A stretch of 64,000 nt of DNA from Psychromonas sp. MB-3u-54 (GTDB lineage: Bacteria > Pseudomonadota > Gammaproteobacteria > Enterobacterales > Psychromonadaceae). The stretch covers positions 1 to 64,000 of the forward strand of contig NZ_PJBP01000084.1 in the NCBI RefSeq assembly GCF_002836415.1, given 5' to 3'. The notes below the pieces were generated by a model, which ran no database searches, had not been told where the DNA came from, and was given only the letters and a program-made list of their open reading frames with translations. Position 1 is the first letter of the stretch. Each line of letters starts with the position of its first letter. This document shows, piece by piece, positions 54,285-61,553 of this stretch. The position numbers and the translations under genes were made by a program.

Positions 54285-54868
54285 TATGGACTCCACAACG
54301 CTAGCAATTAGCCTAGCGTTACGGTAACCATTAAGGAGATCATATAATGTTGAAATCTAATATCATCGGAATCGATTTAGCTAAAATATTATTCAAATTT
54401 TCCATATCAGTAAACATGGTGAGTTAATCAGTAATAAGGCAGTTAGCCGCCAAAAACTAAAACAGATCCTAGCACTCAGAAACCTGCGGTTGTTGCAATT
54501 GAAGGCTGTGGCAGTAGCCATTATTGGGGGCGATATGCGGAGGAAGTTGGCCATGATGTACGGATCATTATCCCTAAAAAAGTAAAAGGTTTTTTACAAG
54601 GTCATAAAACGGATGCGAACGATGCTTTCGCCATTGCCAACGCATCGCTACAGATAGGGTTAAAAACAAGCAAGCCTAAAAGTGAAGAACAGCAAACCCT
54701 ACAAACATTAGAAACCAGCCGGCTGTTTTTATCTCGTCGCATTACATCTTTGAGCAACCATCTACGAGCATTTTGATATGAATATGGCATTGTCAGTTCT
54801 GTTGGCGTTAATACGACCGCATCTTAGTGTTTATGAAAAATCATATTGTAAAATACGTGGAGTCCATA
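54285..54868 (+). mobile_element. Degraded IS110-family element
   Basis: Bounded by perfect 12-bp inverted repeats TATGGACTCCAC (54285-54296) and GTGGAGTCCATA (54857-54868). It encloses the transposase remnant. Only the N-terminal DEDD part of the gene is kept, so the interior has suffered a large deletion. Subterminal repeats of this kind fit the IS1111 group. Confidence 0.7.
54347..54834 (+). pseudogene. IS110-family transposase pseudogene
   Basis: Starts after AAGGAG with MLKSNIIGIDLAKILFKF, the first catalytic Asp region of DEDD transposases. After a frameshift it continues VVAIEGCGSSHYWGRYAEEVGHDV, then KVKGFLQGHKTDANDAFAIANAS (the third motif), and PKSEEQQTLQTLETSRLFLSRR. It stops by 54776 and the C-terminal transposase_20 domain is missing. 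At least one frameshift and several stops. Confidence 0.85.
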
Positions 54869-55039
54869 TACGCCCCATTTATAGTCAGATATTAGTGACT
54901 CGAAAACTAATATTTAAAGCCTACCAATCAAAATGATCCGTTCCTATAAAATTATTTAAAACACCTATACTAGTTTTTGCAAATCATAAATACTTTAAGT
55001 TAAGATAATAGGCTAATTATCTATAATGGTTGCTTCCTA

Positions 55040-55975
55040 TTGAATAATTACAAATTACTACCAGCCCTGAATTCAATACTACAAACGCGAAACCTTACTG
55101 AAAGCGCTAGAGATTTAAACGTGACTCAGTCGGCAATGAGCAAAACATTGAATCAAATTCGTCTGGCATTTCATGACAAAATTGTTATCCGTGAGGGCAA
55201 ACAGTTTGTACTTACGGAACGGGGTGAAGAACTAAAGCGAGAACTGCCCGCACTGATATTGCAATTGGACAATCTATATTTGCCGAATTCGATGGAGCCA
55301 AGTAGTTGCCAACGAAAATTTACGTTTGCATCCAGTGATTATGTCGCCCAGGCCATTCTGCCATCGATTACTCGCAACATGGAACGGGAAGCTCCCAATG
55401 CCAGCATCGAATACCAGCTGTGGCAGAAAGATCAGTTAGCAGAATTGGCGGATACCCCACTTGATCTGGTCTCTACCATGACCAAGTTAATACCAGAAAA
55501 TTTACACGGCAAGATGATGGCTGAAGATCAGCTTGTAACTGTATTTCGCTCTTCTCATTCTCTGTCAAGCAGCGATATGTCGGTCAGCAGTTATTGTAAT
55601 GCCCGGCATATTTTAATTAGCGGAGGGGGTGACAAAGATAGCCCTGTTGATACCGCCCTATCCTCTATCGGTAAACAAAGAAACATATTTGCTAAGGTCC
55701 CTTTTTTCCAATCGGCCATCGAATTGCTACTGCAAACCGACACCATATTAACAACACCGCTGCATATTGCAGCGGATTTTGCTCAACGTTATGATTTACA
55801 GATCAGAGCGTTGCCAATTACAATTGAACCGCAGCAATATTACCTGCTTTGGCATGCCAAGCATCATCATAATTCCGAACATAAGTGGTTTCGAGAGTTA
55901 TGTTATCCATGGCTTAAAAAGCATCTTGAGCTAACGATCAGACAAGGCATGAAATTACTTCATGCTAACAAGTAG
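55040..55975 (+). CDS. LysR-family transcriptional regulator
   Basis: A 311-residue regulator. The N-terminal winged helix has LLPALNSILQTRNLTESARDLNVTQSAMSKTLNQIR (about 5-40), then the LTERGEEL linker and a periplasmic-binding-type co-inducer domain (FASSDYVAQAI, RALPITIEPQQYYLLWH). The start is TTG with poor ribosome-site support; an upstream ATG is closed by a stop. It precedes a LysE-type exporter gene by 80 bp on the same strand, so it may control it. The N-terminal style is that of NodD/LeuO-type LysR members. Confidence 0.9.
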   Translation: MNNYKLLPALNSILQTRNLTESARDLNVTQSAMSKTLNQIRLAFHDKIVIREGKQFVLTERGEELKRELPALILQLDNLYLPNSMEPSSCQRKFTFASSDYVAQAILPSITRNMEREAPNASIEYQLWQKDQLAELADTPLDLVSTMTKLIPENLHGKMMAEDQLVTVFRSSHSLSSSDMSVSSYCNARHILISGGGDKDSPVDTALSSIGKQRNIFAKVPFFQSAIELLLQTDTILTTPLHIAADFAQRYDLQIRALPITIEPQQYYLLWHAKHHHNSEHKWFRELCYPWLKKHLELTIRQGMKLLHANK

Positions 55976-56055
55976 AAATATCAATTTCTGTTCATGCATG
56001 AAGCCCGTTAAGATAAGCACTCTTTCTTAATACAGACTCTTTAAAGGAGAATAAA

Positions 56056-56664
56056 ATGGAATTCACTGCATGGATTTCCCTGGCCTCAATTTGTTTAATG
56101 GGGGCAATGACCCCGGGTCCAAGCCTCTTTGTAGTCTTAAAACACACGGTTGCCGGTGGAAGAATTAACGGTGTGTTGACAAGTATTGCTCACGGGATTG
56201 GAGTTGCAATGTATGCCACATTGACAGTCATTGGATTGGCAATAATCATTGAATCAACACCCTGGCTTTTTAACTTGATTAAGTACGCAGGTGTTATTTT
56301 GCTAATTTGGTTAGCTTACAAAGCATTAACCTCTAAATCATCGCTTGCTAAAATAATCACGCAGAAAACAAAGGTAACAATGCGGGAAAGTTTTTGGGAA
56401 GGCTTGATAATAGCTTTTTTTAACCCAAAACTGGCGGTGTTTTTTTTGGCACTGTTTAGTCAGTTTGTCGAAACGCAGGCCAGTTGGCAACAAAATCTTA
56501 TTATGGTAGTTACAGTTGGTGGCATAGATACCCTGTGGTATTGCCTTATTGCTATAGTCTTATCGCAGTCTGCCATATTGACTAAATTAAAAAACAACGT
56601 CCATATTGTTGAAAAAGCCACTGGAGTTGCGTTATTGGTCGTTGCTGCTCGTATTGCTTTCTAA
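56056..56664 (+). CDS. LysE/RhtB family exporter
   Basis: A 202-residue inner-membrane exporter with about six TM helices. The family start is clear: SICLMGAMTPGPSLFVVLKHTVAGGRINGVLTSIAHGIG (GPxxxxxxxxxxxxGxxxG pattern), then FWEGLIIAFFNPKLAVFFLALF with the conserved NPK. Members export amino acids (lysine, homoserine, threonine) or homoserine lactones; the substrate is unknown. AAAGGAGAAT is a strong ribosome site. The LysR gene upstream is a likely regulator. Confidence 0.92.
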   Translation: MEFTAWISLASICLMGAMTPGPSLFVVLKHTVAGGRINGVLTSIAHGIGVAMYATLTVIGLAIIIESTPWLFNLIKYAGVILLIWLAYKALTSKSSLAKIITQKTKVTMRESFWEGLIIAFFNPKLAVFFLALFSQFVETQASWQQNLIMVVTVGGIDTLWYCLIAIVLSQSAILTKLKNNVHIVEKATGVALLVVAARIAF

Positions 56665-56846
56665 AGAGAAAGAGGGAAGAAACAGTGGTTAGGGAACGAA
56701 TTTAAGCCGCAAAGCGTTTTGTAGCACGATACGCCTTAGAAAGCAGACACGCAAACGCCCCCAACATAAGTTATGGGAATTCTTCAGGGAAGATATTTAA
56801 GAACAACGATCCTAGCTCGCGGGAAGAAAGCGAGCAACAACCATGA

Positions 56847-56958
56847 GCAACAACCATGCCACCCATTTCTCTAAACAATAACATAGCCTCTTTCAACATT
56901 CATTGCGGTAGTCTTTTATCGTTATTCAAACGTATAAATTAAAACTTTTTCATTTTAT
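56847..56958 (+). repeat. Direct repeat flanking 52.6-56.8 kb, copy 2
   Basis: Copy of 52479-52590 in the same orientation. The segment between the copies carries the Cache-GGDEF gene, the IS110 remnant, and the LysR and LysE genes. Confidence 0.8.
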
Positions 56959-57043
56959 ACGGCTTTAGATGGTGAAATATGAGGAATATGACCGTTTTAA
57001 ACCAGCAAAAGAAGCTTAATATTAATAAATCGAGAGATGACTT

Positions 57044-57202
57044 ATACCAATCCGCATAAGTAAATGGTCTAAAATTGCGCAGGAAAAAGTAATGATAGCA
57101 AGACGTTTGATTGAGCAATAGCTGGCTATTGGGATTGAAAACAACGACGCTAGCGTTAATTTTAACAAGTAAGATAGGTCAGATATTTATGCGGATTGGT
57201 AT
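57044..57202. mobile_element. MITE-like element, family C (159 bp)
   Basis: Perfect 16-bp terminal inverted repeats ATACCAATCCGCATAA (57044-57059) and TTATGCGGATTGGTAT (57187-57202). No coding capacity. The ends resemble, but are not identical with, family B termini (ATACCAAACGCATTAA), so the two families may use related transposases. Confidence 0.75.
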
Positions 57203-57219
57203 TGCAGGTAGTTGAAGAA

Positions 57220-57965
57220 TTAAACTTTAAGCACACAACCAGCGAGGCAGTTTGCTGCACCGTGGCGTTGCTTTCGGTCTAAATGTTCACAATATTCAGT
57301 GAATGCCGGTAAGGCACCCACCGCCCCTTTAAATAAATGACCAAATTCGCGAGTGATTTTAAGCCAGTTTTCTGCAGGAATATTGAGTCTATTGAGGATA
57401 TCTTGACTGTTTGAACTAATGGCACCGCACTTATCTTCTCGTATAATTCGACCGGTATCTTTAACAAGCACAATGTAATCCTTCACACTGAACATCAGCC
57501 CGTCAGGTATATTCAGTCGTTCATTACCTACAAACGGCAGTCATTCTGCTGGTTGCTCACCTTTTATGGCTGAGTGAATTCTTCGCTGGATGCTGGTGTG
57601 ATCGGAGGTTTCAGGGCTTGTCGCTATTTTGGCACGAATAGGGTTTAAATCAACATACGCCATACAAGCTAATACGGCTGCTTCATCAAGTAGTGCCTGG
57701 GATTTAAAGCGCCCTTCCCACTCATTTATAAGGAATAAATGAGAACAGCTTTAGCTGGCCCGAAGGGTGAGCGCCATGGATGGCAGCGAATAAAATCTGC
57801 CGGTACAGCTATCTTCTTTGTTCGCCTGGCTGGCAATAGGCTCACTGAGTGAACGCATAAACCAACTAATGTCGATTAAGCGATGACGATATTCGCTAAT
57901 GCACTCATTAACGGTTTTGAGCTCAAATTCATTAAGGTCTTCACCTTTAAAAAAATTCTGGGTCA
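57220..57965 (-). pseudogene. Y1/IS200-like (REP-associated type) transposase pseudogene
   Basis: Minus strand from 57965: LTQNFFKGEDLNEFELKTVNECI, ISWFMRSLSEPIASQANKEDSCTGRF, then (after a 67-bp insertion) [50 protein letters not shown]-stop, and the C-terminal REDKCGAIS...WLKITREFGHLFKGAVG. This is the RAYT-like transposase typical of Shewanella/Psychromonas. The N-terminal HUH catalytic domain is gone, replaced by an IS91 fragment. At least one in-frame stop besides the insertion. Confidence 0.85.
57721..57787. repeat. 67-bp hairpin insert within transposase pseudogene
   Basis: Splits the conserved string [11 protein letters not shown]. It contains a perfect stem CTCATTTAT-AAGGA-ATAAATGAG (57721-57743), then AGCTTTAGCTGGCCCG and GGCGCTCACC-type palindromic bases. 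A REP-like unit inserted into its own class of transposase gene is possible. Confidence 0.55.
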
Positions 57966-58144
57966 GTAACGATTATGGTTTCTTGCGGGGTAACGCGAAG
58001 AAGTTACGACGACGCATACAATTATTGCTCATCACCACTTATCACTGGATACCCCCCGTGAGTAAACCGAGTAAAAAAGCGATAAGAGTTTGCCCATGCT
58101 GCCAGCATGAAATGAAGTGTGTTGGGGTGACGCGACCGACCTAG
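57950..58144 (+). pseudogene. IS91-family transposase C-terminal fragment
   Basis: The plus-strand frame reads SNDYGFLRGNAKKLRRRIQLLL, then CPCCQHEMKCVGVTRP and a stop. This is the C-terminal part of IS91-type (Y2) transposases, which close with an RYYGFL...CPxCG pattern. It lies head to head against the broken Y1 pseudogene. Confidence 0.65.
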
Positions 58145-58389
58145 CCGCAAGGCAATAATATAAGGATAATGGCCACCACTAAATAACAGGAGTCGATGCC
58201 AATAACAAGCTAACAAAAATGCTAACATATTGATAAGGTTGAACGCTCACCCCTATCCCAGCCTCACTCGCCTTTAAAAAAGCAACAAGGCGAAACACCA
58301 GCCAATACAGATCCCACAATTTACTATAAATAAGTAGGCACGGGCTTGTTCAACAACCAGATAAGGTGTCGGCTGCGCGACACCTATCC
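58145..58389. other. Short intergenic, possible empty cassette
   Basis: Below the attC-like site at 58348 the next GTTCAAC/GTTGAAC-type core is near 58227-58233 (plus GTTGAAC). The two would bound a non-coding piece of about 120 bp. No frame is seen. Confidence 0.3.
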
Positions 58390-58402
58390 TTATTTGTTAG
58401 CT
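58348..58402 (-). other. attC-like site of HEPN-like gene cassette
   Basis: Minus strand: left core AAAGCTAAC (58404-58396), right core GTTGAAC (58354-58348; fits GTTRRRY), arms ATAGGTGTCG and CGACACCT pairing around GCAGC. The last codons and stop of the upstream gene lie inside the site. The left core is the exact complement of the cassette's 5' boundary GTTAGCTTT (58984-58976), a hallmark of integron cassettes. Confidence 0.65.
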
Positions 58403-58965
58403 TTTAATTCTACTCTCAGTGAATCTAGAGCCGGAAAAATTTCACTATATCCTAAGAAGCAAGACCTTGTTCCTTTTATATCAAACGCATAACGCCAATG
58501 CTCAAAGGCTTTGTAGGAAAGAGCTAAAAGTGATGCAGGATTCCATTTTATGTCTAAGCCAGTTTCTTCTTTTATTTGTTTAGCTATAGGTTTAGACCAA
58601 GCTGAATCTTTATATAGCTTTTTATAAGCAGTATTGATTTTCTTTTTGTTCGGTGCAGATATCTGTTCATACAGTTTTCCTAGATCATGCCCTCTGATCC
58701 ATATATCACGTTCATAATAAAGAACAGCCTTCAAAAGCATTTCTAAACAAAGAGAAGCATTTACAATATACGCGTCATAGAAATCTGAATTCGGTCCTTC
58801 ACTACATAACGTATAAGCCCAAATTGAATCAGGTTTAGTGATTATAGAAGGAAAGTAGACTAACTCCTCTTCTGGTAAATTAGAGGCTTTCGCAGCTAAA
58901 ATTCGTGTTACGTTCGCAAAGCGCTCAATACTCTTTTCAACGTGCTCAATTTTAATTTCCATCAA
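58390..58965 (-). CDS. HEPN-like domain protein on a candidate gene cassette
   Basis: A 191-residue helical protein. The middle matches HEPN-type proteins: DAYIVNASLCLEMLLKAVLYYERD, RGHDLGKLYEQI, and a C-terminal helix SYKAFEHWRYAFD. HEPN proteins are often RNases or toxins; the classic RxxxxH pair is not obvious here (RGHDL is the closest), so catalysis is doubtful. The start at 58965 has GAGG upstream; a Met follows directly. Cassette-type ends on both sides suggest integron-borne spread. No antitoxin is visible. Confidence 0.65.
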   Translation of the reverse strand: MMEIKIEHVEKSIERFANVTRILAAKASNLPEEELVYFPSIITKPDSIWAYTLCSEGPNSDFYDAYIVNASLCLEMLLKAVLYYERDIWIRGHDLGKLYEQISAPNKKKINTAYKKLYKDSAWSKPIAKQIKEETGLDIKWNPASLLALSYKAFEHWRYAFDIKGTRSCFLGYSEIFPALDSLRVELKANK

Positions 58966-58975
58966 ACCTCATTTA

Positions 58976-59125
58976 AAAGCTAACAGCTTTATAAGCATCA
59001 CTATGCACGAACAGCCACAACACCTATCTCAGAACAAACAATCATAACAATATCTATTTAATCTCACAAAATCAATATTTTAAGTAAAAGTTCAGTGAAT
59101 TTCTAATTTGAGATAGGTGTTAAGC
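58976..59125 (-). other. Long attC/VCR-like site
   Basis: Minus strand: GCTTAAC (59125-59119, fits RYYYAAC) to GTTAGC (58984-58979), about 147 bp. An inner perfect 13-bp pair AACACCTATCTCA/TGAGATAGGTGTT lies at 59019-59031 and 59109-59121. The right part (GCATAGTGATGC, then GTTAGC) recalls Vibrio VCR repeats and is similar to 2366-2455. Confidence 0.5.
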
Positions 59126-59476
59126 TGCCACCTATCCCATTTCAAAACATATCCTAACCTGTTAATTTATAAACTAAATTCAGCAACCCTCTAATATAAC
59201 CTGCAGGGTGATACCTATCACTGGGAGACAGTTCAAATAGCATCCTAACAAATCTACGGGGTGACCCTCGGATAAGTTCCTGTCACGCTGGTATGTAAGT
59301 TTTCCTGAGCGATTTTAAGCAAGTATCAAGTACGTGAAAATCATGCTTCAAGTGGTTATATAAGGTGCTACAGAAGTGGAAACTCGAAGGAGGTTATGCT
59401 TAACTTAAATTTGAGCATCTTGTGCAAAACAATAAATGAGCAACAAGCAGATTAACTATTTAATTGAGTGACTGAC
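59126..59476. other. Intergenic before thpR
   Basis: No gene. CACCTATCCC adjoins the long attC-like site. The remainder is plain spacer leading to the phosphodiesterase start. Confidence 0.4.
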
Positions 59477-60001
59477 ATGACAAAAAGACTTTTTTTGGGT
59501 ATCGCATTGAACAAACAACAGACTCAACAGCTATCGACACTGCAGGCAAACTTCGACTCAGCAGTCAGGCAAGTCCCTGCGACAAATTTACACATGACCT
59601 TACTATTTTTTGGGCAAGTCGACGCTAAAACTCAGCAGCAACTCGAGGAGCAGATTTCTCTGATGGATAAACCCAAGTTCAACCTGACGCTTGATAAATT
59701 AGCACATTGGGCAAAGCCAAAAATACTCTGCCTGACGGGTAAAATTGATGATCCGGCCTTATTAAAACTTGCTGAAAACTGCTCAGCACTAGCATCTAAA
59801 TTCAAATTTTATAAAGATGAAAATCCTTTCACGCCCCATATTACACTGGCACGAAAAGCCAAACATTTACCCGAAAATATGGCAACCTCAGTGGACATTC
59901 AACCGCTTTTGTTAACGCCTAAGACTATCCATCTGTTTCATTCCCAAAGCACAATAGAGGGAGTTAAATATCAAATTGTGCGTTCATGGAACCTGCAATA
60001 G
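59477..60001 (+). CDS. thpR: RNA 2',3'-cyclic phosphodiesterase
   Basis: A 174-residue 2H phosphoesterase (LigT/ThpR). Both catalytic HxTx motifs are present: HMTL (about 39) and HITL (about 121), with RLFLGIAL at the start and the usual spacing. It opens 2',3'-cyclic phosphates to 2'-phosphates in RNA. A GTG at 59468 is also in frame; ATG at 59477 is the likelier start. The small gene at 60076 follows on the same strand. Confidence 0.92.
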   Translation: MTKRLFLGIALNKQQTQQLSTLQANFDSAVRQVPATNLHMTLLFFGQVDAKTQQQLEEQISLMDKPKFNLTLDKLAHWAKPKILCLTGKIDDPALLKLAENCSALASKFKFYKDENPFTPHITLARKAKHLPENMATSVDIQPLLLTPKTIHLFHSQSTIEGVKYQIVRSWNLQ

Positions 60002-60075
60002 CAGGAACTGCTGACATAATTGCGCAAATTAAGTTATTATTCCCACCCCCTCTACCCAGCCAACGAACAGGTTTT

Positions 60076-60387
60076 ATGAACAATCCAGAGATTACTAAAA
60101 CACAGCTGATTACCCTACTGAACAATTGGGGTGAAGGCAAAATATCATCGCTGCAACTGCAAGACTGGATGATTACATTTTACGATCCACCGGAAGTCAG
60201 CATTGGGTCTACCGAGCCCGAGTGGACGCAGTTAGCAATGAATATCATTATGAATGAGTATGAAATAGCTAAAATTAAGAAGTATCGTGTTGAAAATTAT
60301 GCCCTGGCCATTGCTTTTGCCGAATGTACCGAGAAAACGTTCAATCAAAGTAAATATCTTTTTCTTTATGATGGTTTTTCTGACTAA
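60076..60387 (+). CDS. Hypothetical protein
   Basis: A 103-residue acidic soluble protein from the ATG at 60076; the frame extends back to 59986 over the thpR end, but that part (with PPPLPSQ) looks non-coding. It is helical with WGEGKISSLQLQDWMITFYDPPE and an aromatic C-terminus. No family recognised; no TM or signal. Probably co-transcribed with thpR. Followed by a family B repeat. Confidence 0.55.
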   Translation: MNNPEITKTQLITLLNNWGEGKISSLQLQDWMITFYDPPEVSIGSTEPEWTQLAMNIIMNEYEIAKIKKYRVENYALAIAFAECTEKTFNQSKYLFLYDGFSD

Positions 60388-60501
60388 TATCAAAAGCATT
60401 AAGTTTATGATCACTTGCTGCAAAGGAAAAATTGATACTTATAAAGCCGCCGTGATGATATTGAAGAGTAAATCGGATCACTTAATTAATGCCTTTGGTA
60501 T
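60387..60501. mobile_element. MITE-like element, family B (115 bp)
   Basis: Ends ATATCAAAAGCATTAA (60387-60402) and TTAATGCCTTTGGTAT (60486-60501) are imperfect inverted repeats matching 48494-48808. The interior AGTTTATGATCACTTG and AAATCGGATCACTT also echo the other members. Confidence 0.65.
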
Positions 60502-60914
60502 AATCGGTGCGCGGAGCGCACCCTAGGGTACAAGAAAGGTCTTGAGCCCATTAATTTTCAGCGCGCCTAATTCCAAAATAAATCAAATTTCGATCTTAAT
60601 TAAAAGGTTTAAATATTCATTTAAATCAAAAGGTTAATGTTTTTTCTATGTGATCATTTAATTGTTTTTATTTGTGATCTAGAAAGAGTGCGAACACTCT
60701 GTTCAAGAAATTGAATCGAGATGGGAAGTTAATTAATGGAATCGCTATAAGTTGCCTCCCCTTTAGGTATAGGCCTAGGTAATATCTTGTCATTTAAACA
60801 ATTTTAAATTCTGCAAATGCAGAATAATTGAGGAATTTTTTATCTGCACTTTTGGGTGCTGATTAGTTTATTATATTCTTCTATTGAAGCATTAATAAAG
60901 CAAGGTGATATTGG
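60388..60914. other. Intergenic before efflux operon
   Basis: After the family B repeat there is a small GC-rich hairpin (GGTGCGCGGAGCGCACC, 60506-60522). The region just before 60915 should hold the promoter of the efflux operon, and AAGCAAGGTGATATT precedes the ATG. The TetR operator was not identified. Confidence 0.45.
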
Positions 60915-61553
60915 ATGGTAAAAAATCAAGTCGATAGACCTGCTACTAAAACGGATAATCGCGCTAAAGTAATGACAGTGGCCTGCAAACTGTTTGTTGC
61001 TAATGACTATGATAAAGTATCAATACGTGCGATTGCCACGCAGGAAAATTTAGATCCTGGTCTTATCCGCTCTTATTTTAAATCGAAATTAGGCCTGTTT
61101 AAGACGATGCTTAAGGAAACCTCTGCACCTTTGCTGGCGCAGTTTAATGCCGTTGATAGTCAGCTCAATAAGGCAACCCCGTATCTTGTCATGCAGACCT
61201 ACTACCGGATAATGAGTCAAAATCCAGATTTTCCCAAATTAGTATACCGAATTGCTTCAATGCAGCCGACAAAGCTCAATCAAGAGTTAAAGAATATTCT
61301 TAAAGATATTTTACAACCGAAAAATTTAAATCTGTTTTCGCGTTTAAAAGATAACGGAATTTTAGACAACAATGTTGATCCTAAGTGTGCGTATTTATCT
61401 TTTTTCAGTATGATGATATTTCCTTTTTTGATCCCCGATTTATTTAAATCAGCCATGGATATTTCGATCACCCCTGAGTTTATGGAGCATCTTGCAGAGC
61501 AGAATAACCCACTTTTACACCAGGCAGAAAAAACACCAACAAGGACGATTTAA
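60915..61553 (+). CDS. TetR/AcrR-family repressor of efflux operon
   Basis: A 212-residue regulator. The N-terminal HTH is clear: AKVMTVACKLFVANDYDKVSIRAIATQENLDPGLIRSYFKSK (about 17-58). The C-terminal domain (ligand-binding, helical) has YYRIMSQNPDFPKLVYRIAS. It is first in a three-gene efflux operon, with the adaptor ATG one base after its stop, so it probably represses its own operon until an inducer binds. Confidence 0.92.
   Translation: MVKNQVDRPATKTDNRAKVMTVACKLFVANDYDKVSIRAIATQENLDPGLIRSYFKSKLGLFKTMLKETSAPLLAQFNAVDSQLNKATPYLVMQTYYRIMSQNPDFPKLVYRIASMQPTKLNQELKNILKDILQPKNLNLFSRLKDNGILDNNVDPKCAYLSFFSMMIFPFLIPDLFKSAMDISITPEFMEHLAEQNNPLLHQAEKTPTRTI

Larger units (their letters stand above)
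56665..57219. other. Intergenic with direct repeat and MITE
   Basis: Holds the second direct repeat (56847-56958) and an inverted-repeat element (57044-57202). The rest has no frame of note. Confidence 0.5.

Noticed and set aside
60506-60522. GGTGCGCGGAGCGCACC hairpin as a terminator or TetR operator
   Set aside because: No T-run and about 400 bp from the TetR gene start; could belong to the adjacent repeat element.
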